64,000 nt of DNA, taken from NCBI GenBank assembly GCA_022984795.1, contig JALIHJ010000007.1, forward strand, positions 269,816-333,815, written 5' to 3'. The notes under the pieces were generated by a model. It was given only the letters and a program-made list of their open reading frames with translations. It was not told the DNA's origin and ran no database searches. The translations under genes and the position numbers were made by a program. Positions 43,485 through 53,881 of this stretch are shown here, one piece after another; position 1 is the first letter of the stretch, and each line of letters opens with the position of its first letter. This stretch comes from Fabrea salina. Its lineage: Eukaryota; Ciliophora; Heterotrichea; Heterotrichida; Fabreidae.

Positions 43485-45803
43485 ATGCAGTGTGACCGCG
43501 TAAGTGGAGATTCCCCAACGAAGGCAGTTTTGCAGGAAGTGTGTGCCAAACTCAAAGCAGACCCAGTTGTCCAACAAGAAGCCTCTAGACTTTACTTAGA
43601 AGTCCAGAAAAATGATGAGCATTGGGACAACTACAAGTCAAGGTCTATGATTAGGTGTGCCATTTTGGCGGCTTCCAAAGCCAAGGGCTGTCCCGAGTTC
43701 ACTATTTCTGAACTGCTGACAGGACCTAATTCTTTGAAACTCAGTACCTTCATTTACCACTTGAAGGAATTCATACACATAGTCCACCTGGAACCTCCTG
43801 TGCTTTTCCAACTCAAAAAAGTCATCAAAAGCTTTGCCACTAGTCTTTTGCTCTTCAAAAAGTTCGAAGAGATCTGGGAAGGCTTGAACTTAGAAGGCAG
43901 AGAAAGGTCCATAGCACTGGCCAAAGACTTTGTGTGGCACTTGTTCATCAGTGCAAAGGCCAAAGTGATGAACAGAACAGAGGAAATTTTTGAGTGCGGG
44001 TGTTTGCTCATAGGAGTATTGAGTGTATTTTTGACCCATCCTCCTAAAGAAGTCTCACTCTCACTACCCGCTCCTCCCCTCCAGCACCTCTGTGGGGTTC
44101 TTAAAACTCTCCCCCACCAGGCCCTTCCTGTTACTGAAGAAGTTAAAACCTTTATTTTCACCTTAACAAAGCAAGGCAACTTAGTGCCAACTGAAGGGCC
44201 TCTTGGATCCATTTTTCAAGCAGAAAACCTACCAACTAACCTAGAAAAGATCAAGGAGTTCTACAGCGGAACTATCGGGAACAACCAAATTGACGAAAGA
44301 GAACTAGCCAAACCTGACGACAGAATAACCACTCCTGTCAAACGCAAGTCCCTGAATATTGGCAGAAGCCAAATTAACGGACGCGTCCTGAACTGGGAAG
44401 ACCATAAAGTAAGCATGCACTCCAAACTCAACGAAATACAAGTGCCAGCTTCTCCACAAGTAGTGCCTCCTACTCCAATGAGCATGGCTATGGAACTCAA
44501 CCACTGGTTGCAAGTAGTGCTTGAAGAAAACCCTGACCTTTCTGTGTGTGGTTCTTACCGTCATGAAATATTAGTGAGACTAACTGCTTTGCTCCAAGAC
44601 TTGGAAGGACTGTTTAAAACCCACGGCATAGGCAGTGTCACAGGAAACGACACTGAGTTTTTAAGTCAGGTGTTTGCAGTGCCAGCCACACCAGGTTCTT
44701 CAAGGAAAACCAACAAAAAGATAGAAGAAGTTTCCAAACTTTACAAACTCTCACTTGTGGCTCTTTACCGCAAAGAAAAGTCAGCAGACACAAGCATTCT
44801 AGCAAACGAGGCCTTTCACAGAGCCTTGTTTGCTTGTTGTGTAGAAAGTCTGTTGTTGGTGCAAAACATCACTACTGTTGCTTTTGAAGAAGTGCTTAAG
44901 GTGTGCCAAACGTCCTCTTTCGAGTTTTGGAAACTAATCAGTAACTATGCCCAGTTCGACCCAAACATGCCAATGCACCTCAAAAGGCACTTTAGGGAGA
45001 TAGAAATCAAGATCCTTACACACTTAGCTTGGAACAGATCCAGTCAAGTCCACTCTTTCATCAAAAAACTGCTCCAAAACTACGAACAAAACATGCACCC
45101 TTCCTACAATATATTTTTCAAAAGAGTACTTGCACTGGCTGCCACTAGGACGTCCGACATCTGCAACTCACTTAACTTGTCAAGTAGTGTGCAGGAAAAC
45201 ATCTGGGCTGCCATCAAGTTCAACTTAAGCGAAAAAACCGAAATGCTCATGGACAGGCACCTAGACCACTTAATCCTCTGCTGTATATACGCAGTGTGCA
45301 AGTGCACTTCTGAAGTAACCTTCAAAAACCTTGTTGATAAGCACAGGAACTTGTTTGGAGACGAAAACGAAGTGCACAAAGACATTTTGCTGGAGAATGG
45401 AACCACTGGAGACATAATTCAGTTCTACAACAACGTGTTTTTAGTTACCATGAAAGGCTACATCATGGGAAGTCTTCCAGAAAGCAAACCCCGCATTGAA
45501 GCACTGAACCCCAAAAGTCCTTTGCACAAAAGTGTGATTCCTGGAATGCATTCAGTGTCTGCTTTGTCACCTGCGATCCGCACTCGTTCACCCTTTTTGA
45601 CTCCCAGGACCAAACGGCTTTGGGCTTTTGGCGAATCGCCTGCCCAAGACTTTAAAAGCATCAACAACTTCTTCAAGTCTTCAATGCAGAGAAGAATCAA
45701 CTTTGACAACGAAACTCCACAGCCCTACAAAAAGGCCAAACACGTTATGCAGCTCCTTGAAGACGACCAGTCCTCACACCCTGAACCACAACTCAAGAAG
45801 TAA
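43485..45803 (+). CDS. retinoblastoma-family protein (pRB/RBR)
   Basis: 772 aa. N-terminal helical domain (~residues 25-170; LEVQKNDEHWDNYKSRSMIRCAI), RB-A pocket around 320-490 (MAMELNHWLQVVLEENPDLS, VSKLYKLSLVALYRKE), RB-B cyclin-fold around 500-650 (ILTHLAWNRSSQVHSF, LDHLILCCIYAVCKCT), and a C-terminal tail with Ser-Pro/Thr-Pro CDK sites (SPLHKS, SPAIRTRSPFLTPRTKR). It represses E2F targets until phosphorylated by CDKs. Its promoter has E2F-like sites. Spacing and domain order fit plant/animal RBR proteins. Confidence 0.88.
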   Translation: MQCDRVSGDSPTKAVLQEVCAKLKADPVVQQEASRLYLEVQKNDEHWDNYKSRSMIRCAILAASKAKGCPEFTISELLTGPNSLKLSTFIYHLKEFIHIVHLEPPVLFQLKKVIKSFATSLLLFKKFEEIWEGLNLEGRERSIALAKDFVWHLFISAKAKVMNRTEEIFECGCLLIGVLSVFLTHPPKEVSLSLPAPPLQHLCGVLKTLPHQALPVTEEVKTFIFTLTKQGNLVPTEGPLGSIFQAENLPTNLEKIKEFYSGTIGNNQIDERELAKPDDRITTPVKRKSLNIGRSQINGRVLNWEDHKVSMHSKLNEIQVPASPQVVPPTPMSMAMELNHWLQVVLEENPDLSVCGSYRHEILVRLTALLQDLEGLFKTHGIGSVTGNDTEFLSQVFAVPATPGSSRKTNKKIEEVSKLYKLSLVALYRKEKSADTSILANEAFHRALFACCVESLLLVQNITTVAFEEVLKVCQTSSFEFWKLISNYAQFDPNMPMHLKRHFREIEIKILTHLAWNRSSQVHSFIKKLLQNYEQNMHPSYNIFFKRVLALAATRTSDICNSLNLSSSVQENIWAAIKFNLSEKTEMLMDRHLDHLILCCIYAVCKCTSEVTFKNLVDKHRNLFGDENEVHKDILLENGTTGDIIQFYNNVFLVTMKGYIMGSLPESKPRIEALNPKSPLHKSVIPGMHSVSALSPAIRTRSPFLTPRTKRLWAFGESPAQDFKSINNFFKSSMQRRINFDNETPQPYKKAKHVMQLLEDDQSSHPEPQLKK

Positions 45804-45845
45804 CTGCTTCACTAATTAATTGCAATTTTAATTTATTAACCTAAG

Positions 45846-47060
45846 TTACACATTACTGCTTAAAGAAAAGTTCTCTTTGTCTTCAATAGGGTCTCCAGTC
45901 AATGGGTCTATGACTACATTGAGTTCAGGAGAAGAAGGAGGAGGCAAACACTTTTCACTGCAGTACCACCCCCCTTCCCCCAACACTCCCTCGCCCTTCA
46001 AGAACTTCTCTCCGCAACTGCAAGCTACTTGTCTTTCAGATAAGAACTTGTCCAAACACTCAAAGGAACAGAACTCCTTTCCGTGACCCTTGACGCCCTG
46101 GTCTTTGCAGAAGATTTTAAAGCAACTCCAACAACTCTTTTTGTCGTTCATAATGGGCATCGACCCGTTGGGCTCCGTTCCTTCTTCCGAGGTTTCTTTA
46201 GCAACAACTGCTTCTGAAGGGTTCCATGCTCCGTCGTAAAGTATATTTTGGGTCTTAGGAAGCATTTCGGGCGTAATGGGGTCTGTGAACCTTACTTTTT
46301 TGAATTCTTTCTCTTCTATGCTTTTTTCAGAGGGTTTGTGTTGTGTTGCACTTCCACTTTTCCGGAAGTTGTCAAGTGCTTCCCTGAACATTTGGTAATT
46401 CTCTCCATCGTTGAACTCAGACTCAGACACAGAAACTCCCACTCCAGTCTCGGTGGTGGCTGAAGGAGCTGGCAGGGGCTCATAGTGTTCTGAACCCATT
46501 TCAGTTGTGCTTTCCTTTGTGGGTTCTTTGGGAAGTTCTTTAGGGGCTTGGTTGGGCTGTTTAGGCTCCTTGTTGGTTTCTCTGACCCTTTTCAAGATTT
46601 TGAGTCTGTGCCCCAATGGAACTCCCAAGTTGCTTAGGTGCTCTTCGTTGAGTTCCATGACGATTTCCATGTCGTCTATTCCGTTTTCGATGAAGAGGGA
46701 GTGGTACTTCTGCATTCCACACGAGTTCAGGAACTCGAGTACTTGGTTATTGGATTCTTGGGGAATCAGTGAGTTAGTAGGCACGTACTCTTGTTTGGGC
46801 TTTTGGGACTTTTTGCTGTTGGGACGCGGTTTGTAACTCATAACTAGCTCGGAGTACCCCGAGATGGGTTTTTGGGTTGTGCCTGACCGCCATCTGGAAC
46901 CATCTTTCTGGCGAGGAGCGTTATCTCTGGCTTGTTTTTGCAGTTGCATGAATTCTCTGAGTTCAGAGAGTTTCTGCTCCATCCTTTTGGCCTCTTGTTC
47001 CAGCACGTCGCTCCCTGGTCCTACTTTTTTTTTCAAAATGCCAACTTTGGACTTTTTCAT
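45846..47060 (-). CDS. SAM-domain protein with C-terminal cysteine cluster
   Basis: 404 aa. N-terminal coiled coil (~20-45), then a SAM domain at ~103-163 (VLEFLNSCGMQKYHSLFIENGI … LGVPLGHRLKILKRV), an acidic/Pro-rich linker, and a C-terminal Cys-rich module (~310-370: CWSCFKIFC, FCSFECLDKFL, CSCGEKFL, YCSEKC) probably binding zinc. SAM domains oligomerise or bind RNA/proteins. The combination is not one I recognise as a named family. Stop is TAA. Confidence 0.75.
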   Translation of the reverse strand: MKKSKVGILKKKVGPGSDVLEQEAKRMEQKLSELREFMQLQKQARDNAPRQKDGSRWRSGTTQKPISGYSELVMSYKPRPNSKKSQKPKQEYVPTNSLIPQESNNQVLEFLNSCGMQKYHSLFIENGIDDMEIVMELNEEHLSNLGVPLGHRLKILKRVRETNKEPKQPNQAPKELPKEPTKESTTEMGSEHYEPLPAPSATTETGVGVSVSESEFNDGENYQMFREALDNFRKSGSATQHKPSEKSIEEKEFKKVRFTDPITPEMLPKTQNILYDGAWNPSEAVVAKETSEEGTEPNGSMPIMNDKKSCWSCFKIFCKDQGVKGHGKEFCSFECLDKFLSERQVACSCGEKFLKGEGVLGEGGWYCSEKCLPPPSSPELNVVIDPLTGDPIEDKENFSLSSNV

Positions 47061-47150
47061 CTTCGAATTTTGACTAATATGCTATGGAACTAATAACTCA
47101 ACAAAGCCTCATGTTTACTTATGACATACTTTAAGTCCACTGCATAATAA

Positions 47151-48065
47151 ATGGGCGAAAACTTAGGGTTCCAAGGAAAGGTTGCAGTTGTCACTGGAGC
47201 TGGAGGCGGACTTGGCAAAGCTTATGCACTTGAGTTGGCCCAAAGAGGAGCTAAAGTAGTTGTTAACGACTTGGGCTGCTCAACCAAAGGAGAAGGCCAC
47301 TCCAAAGAACTCGTTGATGCTGTCGTCAATGAAATAAAGCAAGCCGGTGGAACTGCTGTGCCCAGTTACGACTCAGTTGAGTTTGGCGAAAAAGTCATTG
47401 AAACTGCAATAAGCAACTTTGGCAAAGTAGACATTGTCATCAACAACGCAGGAATCCTGCTCGACTCAAGTTTCCTTAAGATGACTCCTGAAAACTGGGA
47501 CAAGGTGCTCAAAGCACACCTTTACGGAACTTTTGCAGTGACCAGAGCTGCTTGGGCTAAAATGCGTGAACAAAACTTTGGGAGGATCGTAAACACTGCC
47601 TCAGGGTCAGGACTCTTTGGGAACTTTGGGCAGGCAAACTACTCAGCTGCTAAGTTAGGAATCCACGGTTTGACTCAGACCCTTGCACGTGAAGGTGAGA
47701 AGTACAACATCAAAGTCAACACTATTGCTCCCATAGCTGGTTCACGGATGACCAGTTCTATGTTTGCTCCTGAAATTCTAGAAATGCTGAGTCCTGAAAA
47801 AGTAGTTCCTTTGGTAATGTGCTTGTGTCACGACAACTGGAGTACCAACGGAGGAGTCTTTGAAGTAGCTGGAGGCTGGATAGCACCTCTTAGGTGGCAG
47901 AGAGGACCGGGAGTCTACTTAAATGGCAAGTTCTCAGCTGAAGACGTGATGAAGAACCTCAGCCAAGTCCAAAACTTCGAAAAAGACACTGACTACCCTA
48001 CTTCACTTACTGACACTTTGCAAAAAGTAATGAAGTACGTGGAAGAAAACAAGCCCAAGCTTTAA
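47151..48065 (+). CDS. MFE-2-type (HSD17B4-like) short-chain dehydrogenase
   Basis: 304 aa. Rossmann fold with TGAGGGLGKAYALELAQRGAKVVVNDLG, NNAG and the catalytic Ser-Tyr-Lys (NTASGSGLFGNFGQANYSAAK; YSAAK). The subfamily sequence (VVVNDLGC…, FEVAGGWIAPLRWQR) matches the 3-hydroxyacyl-CoA dehydrogenase half of peroxisomal multifunctional enzyme type 2. The hydratase-2 and SCP-2 domains of animal MFE-2 are absent, so it is stand-alone. The C-terminus PKL resembles a weak PTS1 signal, consistent with peroxisomal beta-oxidation. Confidence 0.88.
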   Translation: MGENLGFQGKVAVVTGAGGGLGKAYALELAQRGAKVVVNDLGCSTKGEGHSKELVDAVVNEIKQAGGTAVPSYDSVEFGEKVIETAISNFGKVDIVINNAGILLDSSFLKMTPENWDKVLKAHLYGTFAVTRAAWAKMREQNFGRIVNTASGSGLFGNFGQANYSAAKLGIHGLTQTLAREGEKYNIKVNTIAPIAGSRMTSSMFAPEILEMLSPEKVVPLVMCLCHDNWSTNGGVFEVAGGWIAPLRWQRGPGVYLNGKFSAEDVMKNLSQVQNFEKDTDYPTSLTDTLQKVMKYVEENKPKL

Positions 48066-48079
48066 GTAACACTATAATA

Positions 48080-49072
48080 ATGGAAGACTGCGGAGATGCT
48101 CAAAGGAGTTTGTTTTACTTTATTTCAGGAGGAGTTTGGGGTTTGTTTGAAGTGTTTTGGATGGTCAATACCCTAGCAACCAACCAGCAACACACCAAAC
48201 CCCTACAACGTATAATGGGGTTCGTGCTTTTTTTCAAGTTCCTTCACAACATGTTTTTGGGGAGTCTGACAAGTTCGTGTCCTGACTCCGGGGCTTATCC
48301 CTACTGGGGACTAGCTACCACTTCCACCTACACTCTATACAACACCTTTATTTATACCACCTTAATACTTATAAGCAAAGGTTTTGGAATTACCAGAGAC
48401 ATTTTAGAACGGGGCGAGGTCACTGTAGTGGCCATGACAATGGGGGCAGTTTACCTTGGGTTCAGTGCTTACATGATTCAGCAACTCCAACTGAGTCCTT
48501 TATTGGTCATAATTTTGGGCGTGCTTTTTTACCTCTGCCAGAAGTTCTGTTCTTCAAACATCAGGGCACTTAAACTTAGGTACAACTTCCTTGTCTCAAC
48601 CAACGTCAGGGCAATGCTTCCTCCAATTAGAGAAAAACTCCGAATGATGAAGGTCTTCCAGGCCTGCATTTACTTTTACTACATCGAACAGTTGTTCACA
48701 CTTATCTTTTTAGAAATTGGAGCTGAGTTGGTAGCAAGTCCAGGTAAACCGTACTGGCTTGGCATTACAGTGTGGGGAGATTCAGCCGAGTTCCTAACTC
48801 TGTTTTTGATCTACTGGACTTTTAGGTCTAGAGACCACGGTCAGTACTTCAACTTGTCAGAAGTTGTAGACGACCAGCCTGTTTTGAATTACGTTCCTTT
48901 TTACAAAGCCCAGTCAAAACTTAGTCCTGGTTCCCCCAACCGCGAGTTGCCTTTGTTGTTGCTGCCCCCAGAATCCTCTTCACTTAAGATCTGTCTTCCT
49001 CTTCGCCAAAACCCTAGCAACTCCTTCCATTGGGGTGACTCACTAAACGTGCCTTTGCTTGCTTTCCAATAA
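48080..49072 (+). CDS. seven-TM membrane protein, GOST/ITR-like
   Basis: 330 aa with seven predicted TM segments from ~10 to 270. Sequence such as FFKFLHNMFLGSL, ATTSTYTLYNTFIYTTLILISKGFGITR resembles the 7-TM core of the GOST / intimal-thickness-receptor superfamily (GPR107/108, TMEM87, TMEM145), which acts in Golgi trafficking. The usual N-terminal luminal beta domain is missing. The C-terminal ~60 residues are Pro/Leu/Ser rich and cytosolic. Assigned to the 7-TM class with moderate confidence and to GOST with lower confidence. Confidence 0.55.
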   Translation: MEDCGDAQRSLFYFISGGVWGLFEVFWMVNTLATNQQHTKPLQRIMGFVLFFKFLHNMFLGSLTSSCPDSGAYPYWGLATTSTYTLYNTFIYTTLILISKGFGITRDILERGEVTVVAMTMGAVYLGFSAYMIQQLQLSPLLVIILGVLFYLCQKFCSSNIRALKLRYNFLVSTNVRAMLPPIREKLRMMKVFQACIYFYYIEQLFTLIFLEIGAELVASPGKPYWLGITVWGDSAEFLTLFLIYWTFRSRDHGQYFNLSEVVDDQPVLNYVPFYKAQSKLSPGSPNRELPLLLLPPESSSLKICLPLRQNPSNSFHWGDSLNVPLLAFQ

Positions 49073-49084
49073 CTAAGTGTATTA

Positions 49085-50560
49085 TTAATTACTTTTACAT
49101 GTTTGCTTTTGGAGCTGCTTTAGTTTTTGTTTAGCAGTAAAAGTCCTCAGAAAACACTGAATAACAACTACTTGCTCAACTTGAGCTTTGGGGATCTTCC
49201 GGGAAAATTTGTTCCTTAAAAGGATTTCTTTGTTTTTGTGTCTGGTAAATAGTCTAGTGCGCCTCAGTAGGTTCTGAGCTAAAAGGGTTTTAAGTTTTCT
49301 CTGAATGAGTTTTAGTGAGTTTATTCTTTTGAGGAACTTAAGTCTTGGAGCAGCCCAGATAAAAAACTGTTGGATTCTAGTAGCAGCGAAAGACCTCTTT
49401 GCAATCCACTTTGCTGCGTAGTTTTCAATTGTAACAACAGCCCTGGAGGCTTCTATTTCTTGGTGGTATTCTTTTATGGGTTTACACTTTTCTGAAAACT
49501 CGTGTATTTTGTTCTGCAAGTCGTTTAGTTTAAGGGTGATCTTATTTATTCTCTTTTTGCAAGTCTCAGAGAGTCCCTGCTTCAAAGAGGAGTCTTGCCT
49601 TTGAGGACTTGCGTACAAGTTATGTCTGAAGTTTTTGGGCTTAACTGAACCAAAGTAAGACTCAGAAATGTCAAAGGATTGGTTGGGCTTCTGTTCTTCG
49701 TTGAACATTGGTTGCATCCTTTCTCCAGTCAAGAACCTGGAGTTGTTTGTGGTGTTCCGGGAATTGGGTCTGATTTTTCTGTACTTTTGTATGTTCCGGA
49801 CCCAAGTATCCTGGGGCTTGATGCAGTGTTCTGTTTGGCCATTGATTTTCATCTCACTTGAAGAAGAGTTGTAGGGAGAACTCTTAATCGAAGATGACTT
49901 TTTGTGGGTGGACTGCGGAGTCCTGGTTTTTCTGGAACGCGAGTTCTTAGAAAGTCTTGGCTTTATTTGCAACTCAGGCCGAAGAGCCATTAGTTTGCTT
50001 TGCACCGGAGTTTTGGCTTTTGAACTAATAACCCGAGATATTGAGTGCAAGACACCTAGTTTGGAACTTGAAGTGTCTAGGGCCTTTTTGAGGTAGTTTT
50101 GGGATAACTCTGGTTGGTCCAGTGCCTCATACTCCAAACACACATTAAAGTAAGCAGCAGCTAAGGAAGGCACGTGGGCTTCTTGGTTTGTTTCGAGAAT
50201 CTTGACTGCCTGCAATCCGCAGTTAAGGGCGTCTTGGTGGTAGTTGAGTTGTGAGTGCAGTGCACACATATTAAGCAAAATAGCACTTGAAAAAGAAGGG
50301 TTCTCTGAAAACTCAAAAGCTTGGGACAAAAACTTAAGAGCTTTAGAAAGGTTGCCTGAGACTTTGTGGAACAAAGCAATGTTATTGAGGGTCATGCACT
50401 TTAGGCTTTTACTACTTCGTTCGTTTAGAATTTCAAGTGCCTTTTCGAAAAGACTCAAGCTCTTGGAGTTTTTGCTTTGGATTGCTTCGACTCCCAACTT
50501 GTTGTATTTAAGTACTATATCTTCAACCTACTTGGCTTTTACTGTTTTGGCTTCTGTCAT
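49085..50560 (-). CDS. TPR and IQ-motif protein with six-codon first exon
   Basis: Exons 50560-50543 (18 nt, MTEAKT) and 50527-49085; 486 aa. TPR-like helical repeats lie at ~20-160 (ALEILNERSSKSLKCMTLNNIALFHK; AYFNVCLEYEALDQPELSQNY). A Ser/Lys-rich disordered middle is followed by IQ-like calmodulin-binding stretches near the C-terminus (KRSFAATRIQQFFIW, LIQRKLKTLLAQ, VVVIQCFLRTFTAKQKL). The combination is seen in ciliary and cytoskeletal adaptor proteins. The protein is likely regulated by calmodulin/Ca2+. Confidence 0.78.
50528..50542 (-). other. 15-nt intron (phase 0)
   Basis: Coding-strand GTAAAAGCCAAGTAG. It follows an 18-nt first exon. Without it the TPR ORF has no ATG start. Confidence 0.85.
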
Positions 50561-50666
50561 GTTTAAATATTAATATTCACTAGAACCTGCTTGAAACCAG
50601 TTGTTTAGGCAGTACTTACAATTAAGCATTAATCCGAGAGCTCGAGATAGTAATTTTGCATTGAAA

Positions 50667-53549
50667 ATGTCATTTAAGAAAAGAACTGAAGTCCGGAGCT
50701 ACTCTTCACCAGCAGAAAAACAAGAAACTAGTCCGAGTTCCTCTCCAATTTGCAGCAACATCAAAGTAGTCTGCAGAATCCGGCCTTTTCTTGAGTTCGA
50801 GTTGGACTTCCACAGCAAAGAAAAAACTTATAGCGTAAACTCAGGAAACAGTGTTTCATTCAGCCCAGCGAAAAACTCACGGAGTTTTGTTTTCGACAAA
50901 GCATTCGACACAGACGCTACCCAAGAAGAAATATACCAGTTTGTGGGCAAATCTACAATACAAGACGTGATTTATGGTTTCAATGGCACCATTATAGCTT
51001 ACGGCCAAACTGGTTCAGGGAAAACCTTCACAATGATGGGCGAAAGTCTCTATGACACAAACTCAAGTGGAGTAATTCCCCGGGCTGCTTTCCAGATTTT
51101 TGCTTCCCTCAACAACCCCGAAGTGGAGTACACTCTTAAGTGCTCAATGATCGAAATTTACAAAGAAAGACTGCGTGACTTGCTAGAAACTGAAGGAAGC
51201 AACCTGCGCATCAAGGAATGTCCTAAAAGAGGAGTCCATGTAGAGGGCCTTTCTGAAGTGTGCTTGACTTCTGAAGAAGAAATGCTTGAGCTACTCTCTA
51301 TTGGCGAACAAATGCGCACAGTTGCTGCTACTAAACTCAACAAAACCTCCTCGCGTTCCCACTTACTTTTCGTTTTGCAAGTAATTCAGAAGTTCCCGAG
51401 TGGCTCAGAAAAAAGAGGAAAGCTCAACTTGGTGGACTTAGCTGGGAGTGAAAAGGTCAACCACTCAGGAGTAACTGGCAACAAACTTGAAGAAGCTAAA
51501 AAAATTAACCTTTCGCTTTCTGCTTTAGGAAACGTAATTCACGCCCTGACTTCCAATTCTGAGCATGTGCCTTACAGAGACTCCAAACTCACCAGGCTGC
51601 TCCAAGAGTCTTTGGGAGGCAACTACAAAACAACCTTGATTGTGACTTGTTCCCCTTCTTCCAGAAACATCGAAGAAACCATCCGAACTATGAAGTTCGC
51701 TGCAAGGGCCAAAACAATCCAAAACAAAGTCAGAGTCAACGTTTCTGCTTCTCCCCAAAACTACATCCAAGTCATACAACAACTAAAAACTGAATTAAAA
51801 CTTGCTAGGAACGAAATCCTCATGCTTAAAGGAGATAAAGAGTCCACTTACTGCACAGACACAAGATCCAACGTTTCCTCAAGCAGGCACTCCCCCAAAC
51901 CCTTGAGGGGCAAAAGCGGGTACACCAACCGGTCCAGTAGGTTTCCTTCTGGAGAAATTAAAGACATTGCTTCTTTGGAAGACTTTAAACTCCCAGAAGA
52001 AAACTCCCCCAAGGAGAAAAAACTCCACTCGCTTTTCGAGTCTGAGTCTTTAAGCTGCAGTTTCCAACTACTCCCACAAGCCTTTGACTACCTTTCTGAC
52101 TCTAAAATCACAGAGCAACTCAAAGTCATCCAAGAAACCTACCAACAAAAGGTTGAAAAGTACAAAACCAAAGCAAACCTACTCAAAAGCGAAAACCAAA
52201 GTTTAAAAGAACAAGTGTTTGACTTGCAGTCCAAACTCAAAATTTCCAAAAACAAACAACTTCAACTAGAACTAAAAGCCCACGAGTACTACCAGTCCTA
52301 CAACAAAACCCTCCACCTAATCAATAAGGACGCTTCTGAAAATGCCAAACTCAAGTACCAAACTAAGTCACTCCACAGACAAGTCCAAACTCTTACACAG
52401 AACTTGGAAAACTTAGACTTGAAGTTCAAAAAGTTCATAGAGAACTACAAAAACATGGGTGGCTCCACCTACATTGAGTTCGAAGACACAGAAAGCCACT
52501 TCTCCATAGACTCTGTGGACTTGTCGGACGACAGTGAGTCTGAGTCCCCGGATGCTTCTGAATTGCGGATATCTACCAAAAGACTTAGTTTCGATAGAGT
52601 CAACTTGCCTATGTCCAACTACTCAGAAGAGCTCCAAAAGGCTCTTATGGACAACGCTTCACTCAACAAAGACGTTTTAATTTTCCAGTTAAAGAACCAG
52701 TTAACCCAAGCAGGAATCATCAACGAAAACTTAAGCAGGTCCCTCAACAATGCTATTTGGAAGATAGGGGTGGTCAAAGACAAGTACAAAATGAAGCAGT
52801 TTCTGTGCAGACAACAACATCACCAAATAAAAGCACTTGAAGAGATGGTAGACTACTTGCACGACTCCTACAATCACATAGTAAAACTTTACGAGCAAAC
52901 TGAACCTGGGAATTCAAGTGTTTTAAAAGAATCTGTGCGCAAAAAGTCCCACTTAGTAAGATCCTTCCACAAAAAAGGTTCTGAGTCAGTGAGTCATGCC
53001 CGCAGCAGACATGGCTCTATGTGCTCCATCAAGTCTGAAAACACTGAGGGGTTCCACAGCAAGTTCAAATCCCTAGAAACGTCACTGCACCTTCAACAAC
53101 TCTACAACTTCCAACTAAAACAAGCCTGTGAAGAATACAGGTACCAAACCGAGCACCTTAAAAAAGTACTCCAGGACCAAGAAAGTGAAGTCTTCAAAGC
53201 CCACAAAGCTGAAAGAGGTCGCTGGTACTTCTTTTTCGAAGAACTCAAGAAAAACTGCGAAGCTGAACTTTTAAGGAAGCAACAGGAGTGCTTGAAACTC
53301 CAAGAAGCCCTAGGAGACTGGATCCAGAACTACATGCAACTCCAGGAACAGGTTGGTTCCCCAGACGCTGGGTGCTTCCAAGAACTGAAGTTCCTTATTT
53401 CTCTGACTAAACAAGCTTGCCAGAACAGAGACTCAATGTCCGAAATCAAAAGCTACTTCAGCAAGTCTCCCTTCAGCGCCTCTCCTCCAAACCCTTCTGG
53501 TGTCTCAGTCAAGAAAGAACTTTCTACTGGAGATAAGACTCCAATCTAA
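50667..53549 (+). CDS. kinesin with N-terminal motor (kinesin-1-like)
   Basis: 960 aa from ATG 50667. Motor domain ~30-365: VVCRIRPF, P-loop GQTGSGKTFTM, switch I NKTSSRSH, switch II DLAGSEK, and the neck region after AARAKTIQNKVRVN, which is kinesin-1/KHC-like. Two Ser-rich linkers separate coiled-coil stalks (~500-620, 675-760, 800-900) and the tail is short and Ser/Pro rich. Plus-end microtubule motor by family; cargo unknown. Starting upstream at 50601 would add non-conserved residues with no ATG. Confidence 0.92.
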   Translation: MSFKKRTEVRSYSSPAEKQETSPSSSPICSNIKVVCRIRPFLEFELDFHSKEKTYSVNSGNSVSFSPAKNSRSFVFDKAFDTDATQEEIYQFVGKSTIQDVIYGFNGTIIAYGQTGSGKTFTMMGESLYDTNSSGVIPRAAFQIFASLNNPEVEYTLKCSMIEIYKERLRDLLETEGSNLRIKECPKRGVHVEGLSEVCLTSEEEMLELLSIGEQMRTVAATKLNKTSSRSHLLFVLQVIQKFPSGSEKRGKLNLVDLAGSEKVNHSGVTGNKLEEAKKINLSLSALGNVIHALTSNSEHVPYRDSKLTRLLQESLGGNYKTTLIVTCSPSSRNIEETIRTMKFAARAKTIQNKVRVNVSASPQNYIQVIQQLKTELKLARNEILMLKGDKESTYCTDTRSNVSSSRHSPKPLRGKSGYTNRSSRFPSGEIKDIASLEDFKLPEENSPKEKKLHSLFESESLSCSFQLLPQAFDYLSDSKITEQLKVIQETYQQKVEKYKTKANLLKSENQSLKEQVFDLQSKLKISKNKQLQLELKAHEYYQSYNKTLHLINKDASENAKLKYQTKSLHRQVQTLTQNLENLDLKFKKFIENYKNMGGSTYIEFEDTESHFSIDSVDLSDDSESESPDASELRISTKRLSFDRVNLPMSNYSEELQKALMDNASLNKDVLIFQLKNQLTQAGIINENLSRSLNNAIWKIGVVKDKYKMKQFLCRQQHHQIKALEEMVDYLHDSYNHIVKLYEQTEPGNSSVLKESVRKKSHLVRSFHKKGSESVSHARSRHGSMCSIKSENTEGFHSKFKSLETSLHLQQLYNFQLKQACEEYRYQTEHLKKVLQDQESEVFKAHKAERGRWYFFFEELKKNCEAELLRKQQECLKLQEALGDWIQNYMQLQEQVGSPDAGCFQELKFLISLTKQACQNRDSMSEIKSYFSKSPFSASPPNPSGVSVKKELSTGDKTPI

Positions 53550-53620
53550 ACAATGGAATTGTTTTGACTTAATGTTCAGTAACTTATAATAAAAAGATGA
53601 CTTTATATTATATGCTCCAG

Positions 53621-53881
53621 CTAAGAAATCACTCCGTGCCTTTTTTGGCAGTTCACTAAGGAGTCCATGTAAACTTGGCACTTGGAAATGTCATTCGAAG
53701 CCAAGTCAACGCACTTCCCAAAATCATAGGCTTCTTTCTGGCAAGGAGCACTTTGGGCTGCTTGTTGGGGAGGTGGACTATGCTGCTGGCCTCCTCCAAG
53801 GATACTTCTGATGATAGCGTGGCCTGCAAACACTCCTATAAAGCTTCCTCCTAAAAGAATTGCAATCTGCCCTAAAGACAT
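53621..53881 (-). CDS. CHCHD2/CHCHD10-like twin-CX9C protein
   Basis: 86 aa. N-terminal Gly-rich hydrophobic segment (~5-28, IAILLGGSFIGVFAGHAII), a Gln/Pro-rich linker, then a CHCH domain with two CX9C motifs (CQKEAYDFGKC and CQVYMDSLVNC) that form two disulfides. This order matches CHCHD2/CHCHD10/Mix17 of the mitochondrial intermembrane space, imported through Mia40. It is shorter than human CHCHD2 (151 aa). The start is in TATAAATG; stop is TAG. Confidence 0.82.
   Translation of the reverse strand: MSLGQIAILLGGSFIGVFAGHAIIRSILGGGQQHSPPPQQAAQSAPCQKEAYDFGKCVDLASNDISKCQVYMDSLVNCQKRHGVIS

Noticed and set aside
45842-45857. 16-nt intron-like GTAATGTGTAACTTAG over the stop of the SAM-domain gene
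   Set aside because: It would only add four residues before another TAA and all other introns are 15 nt.
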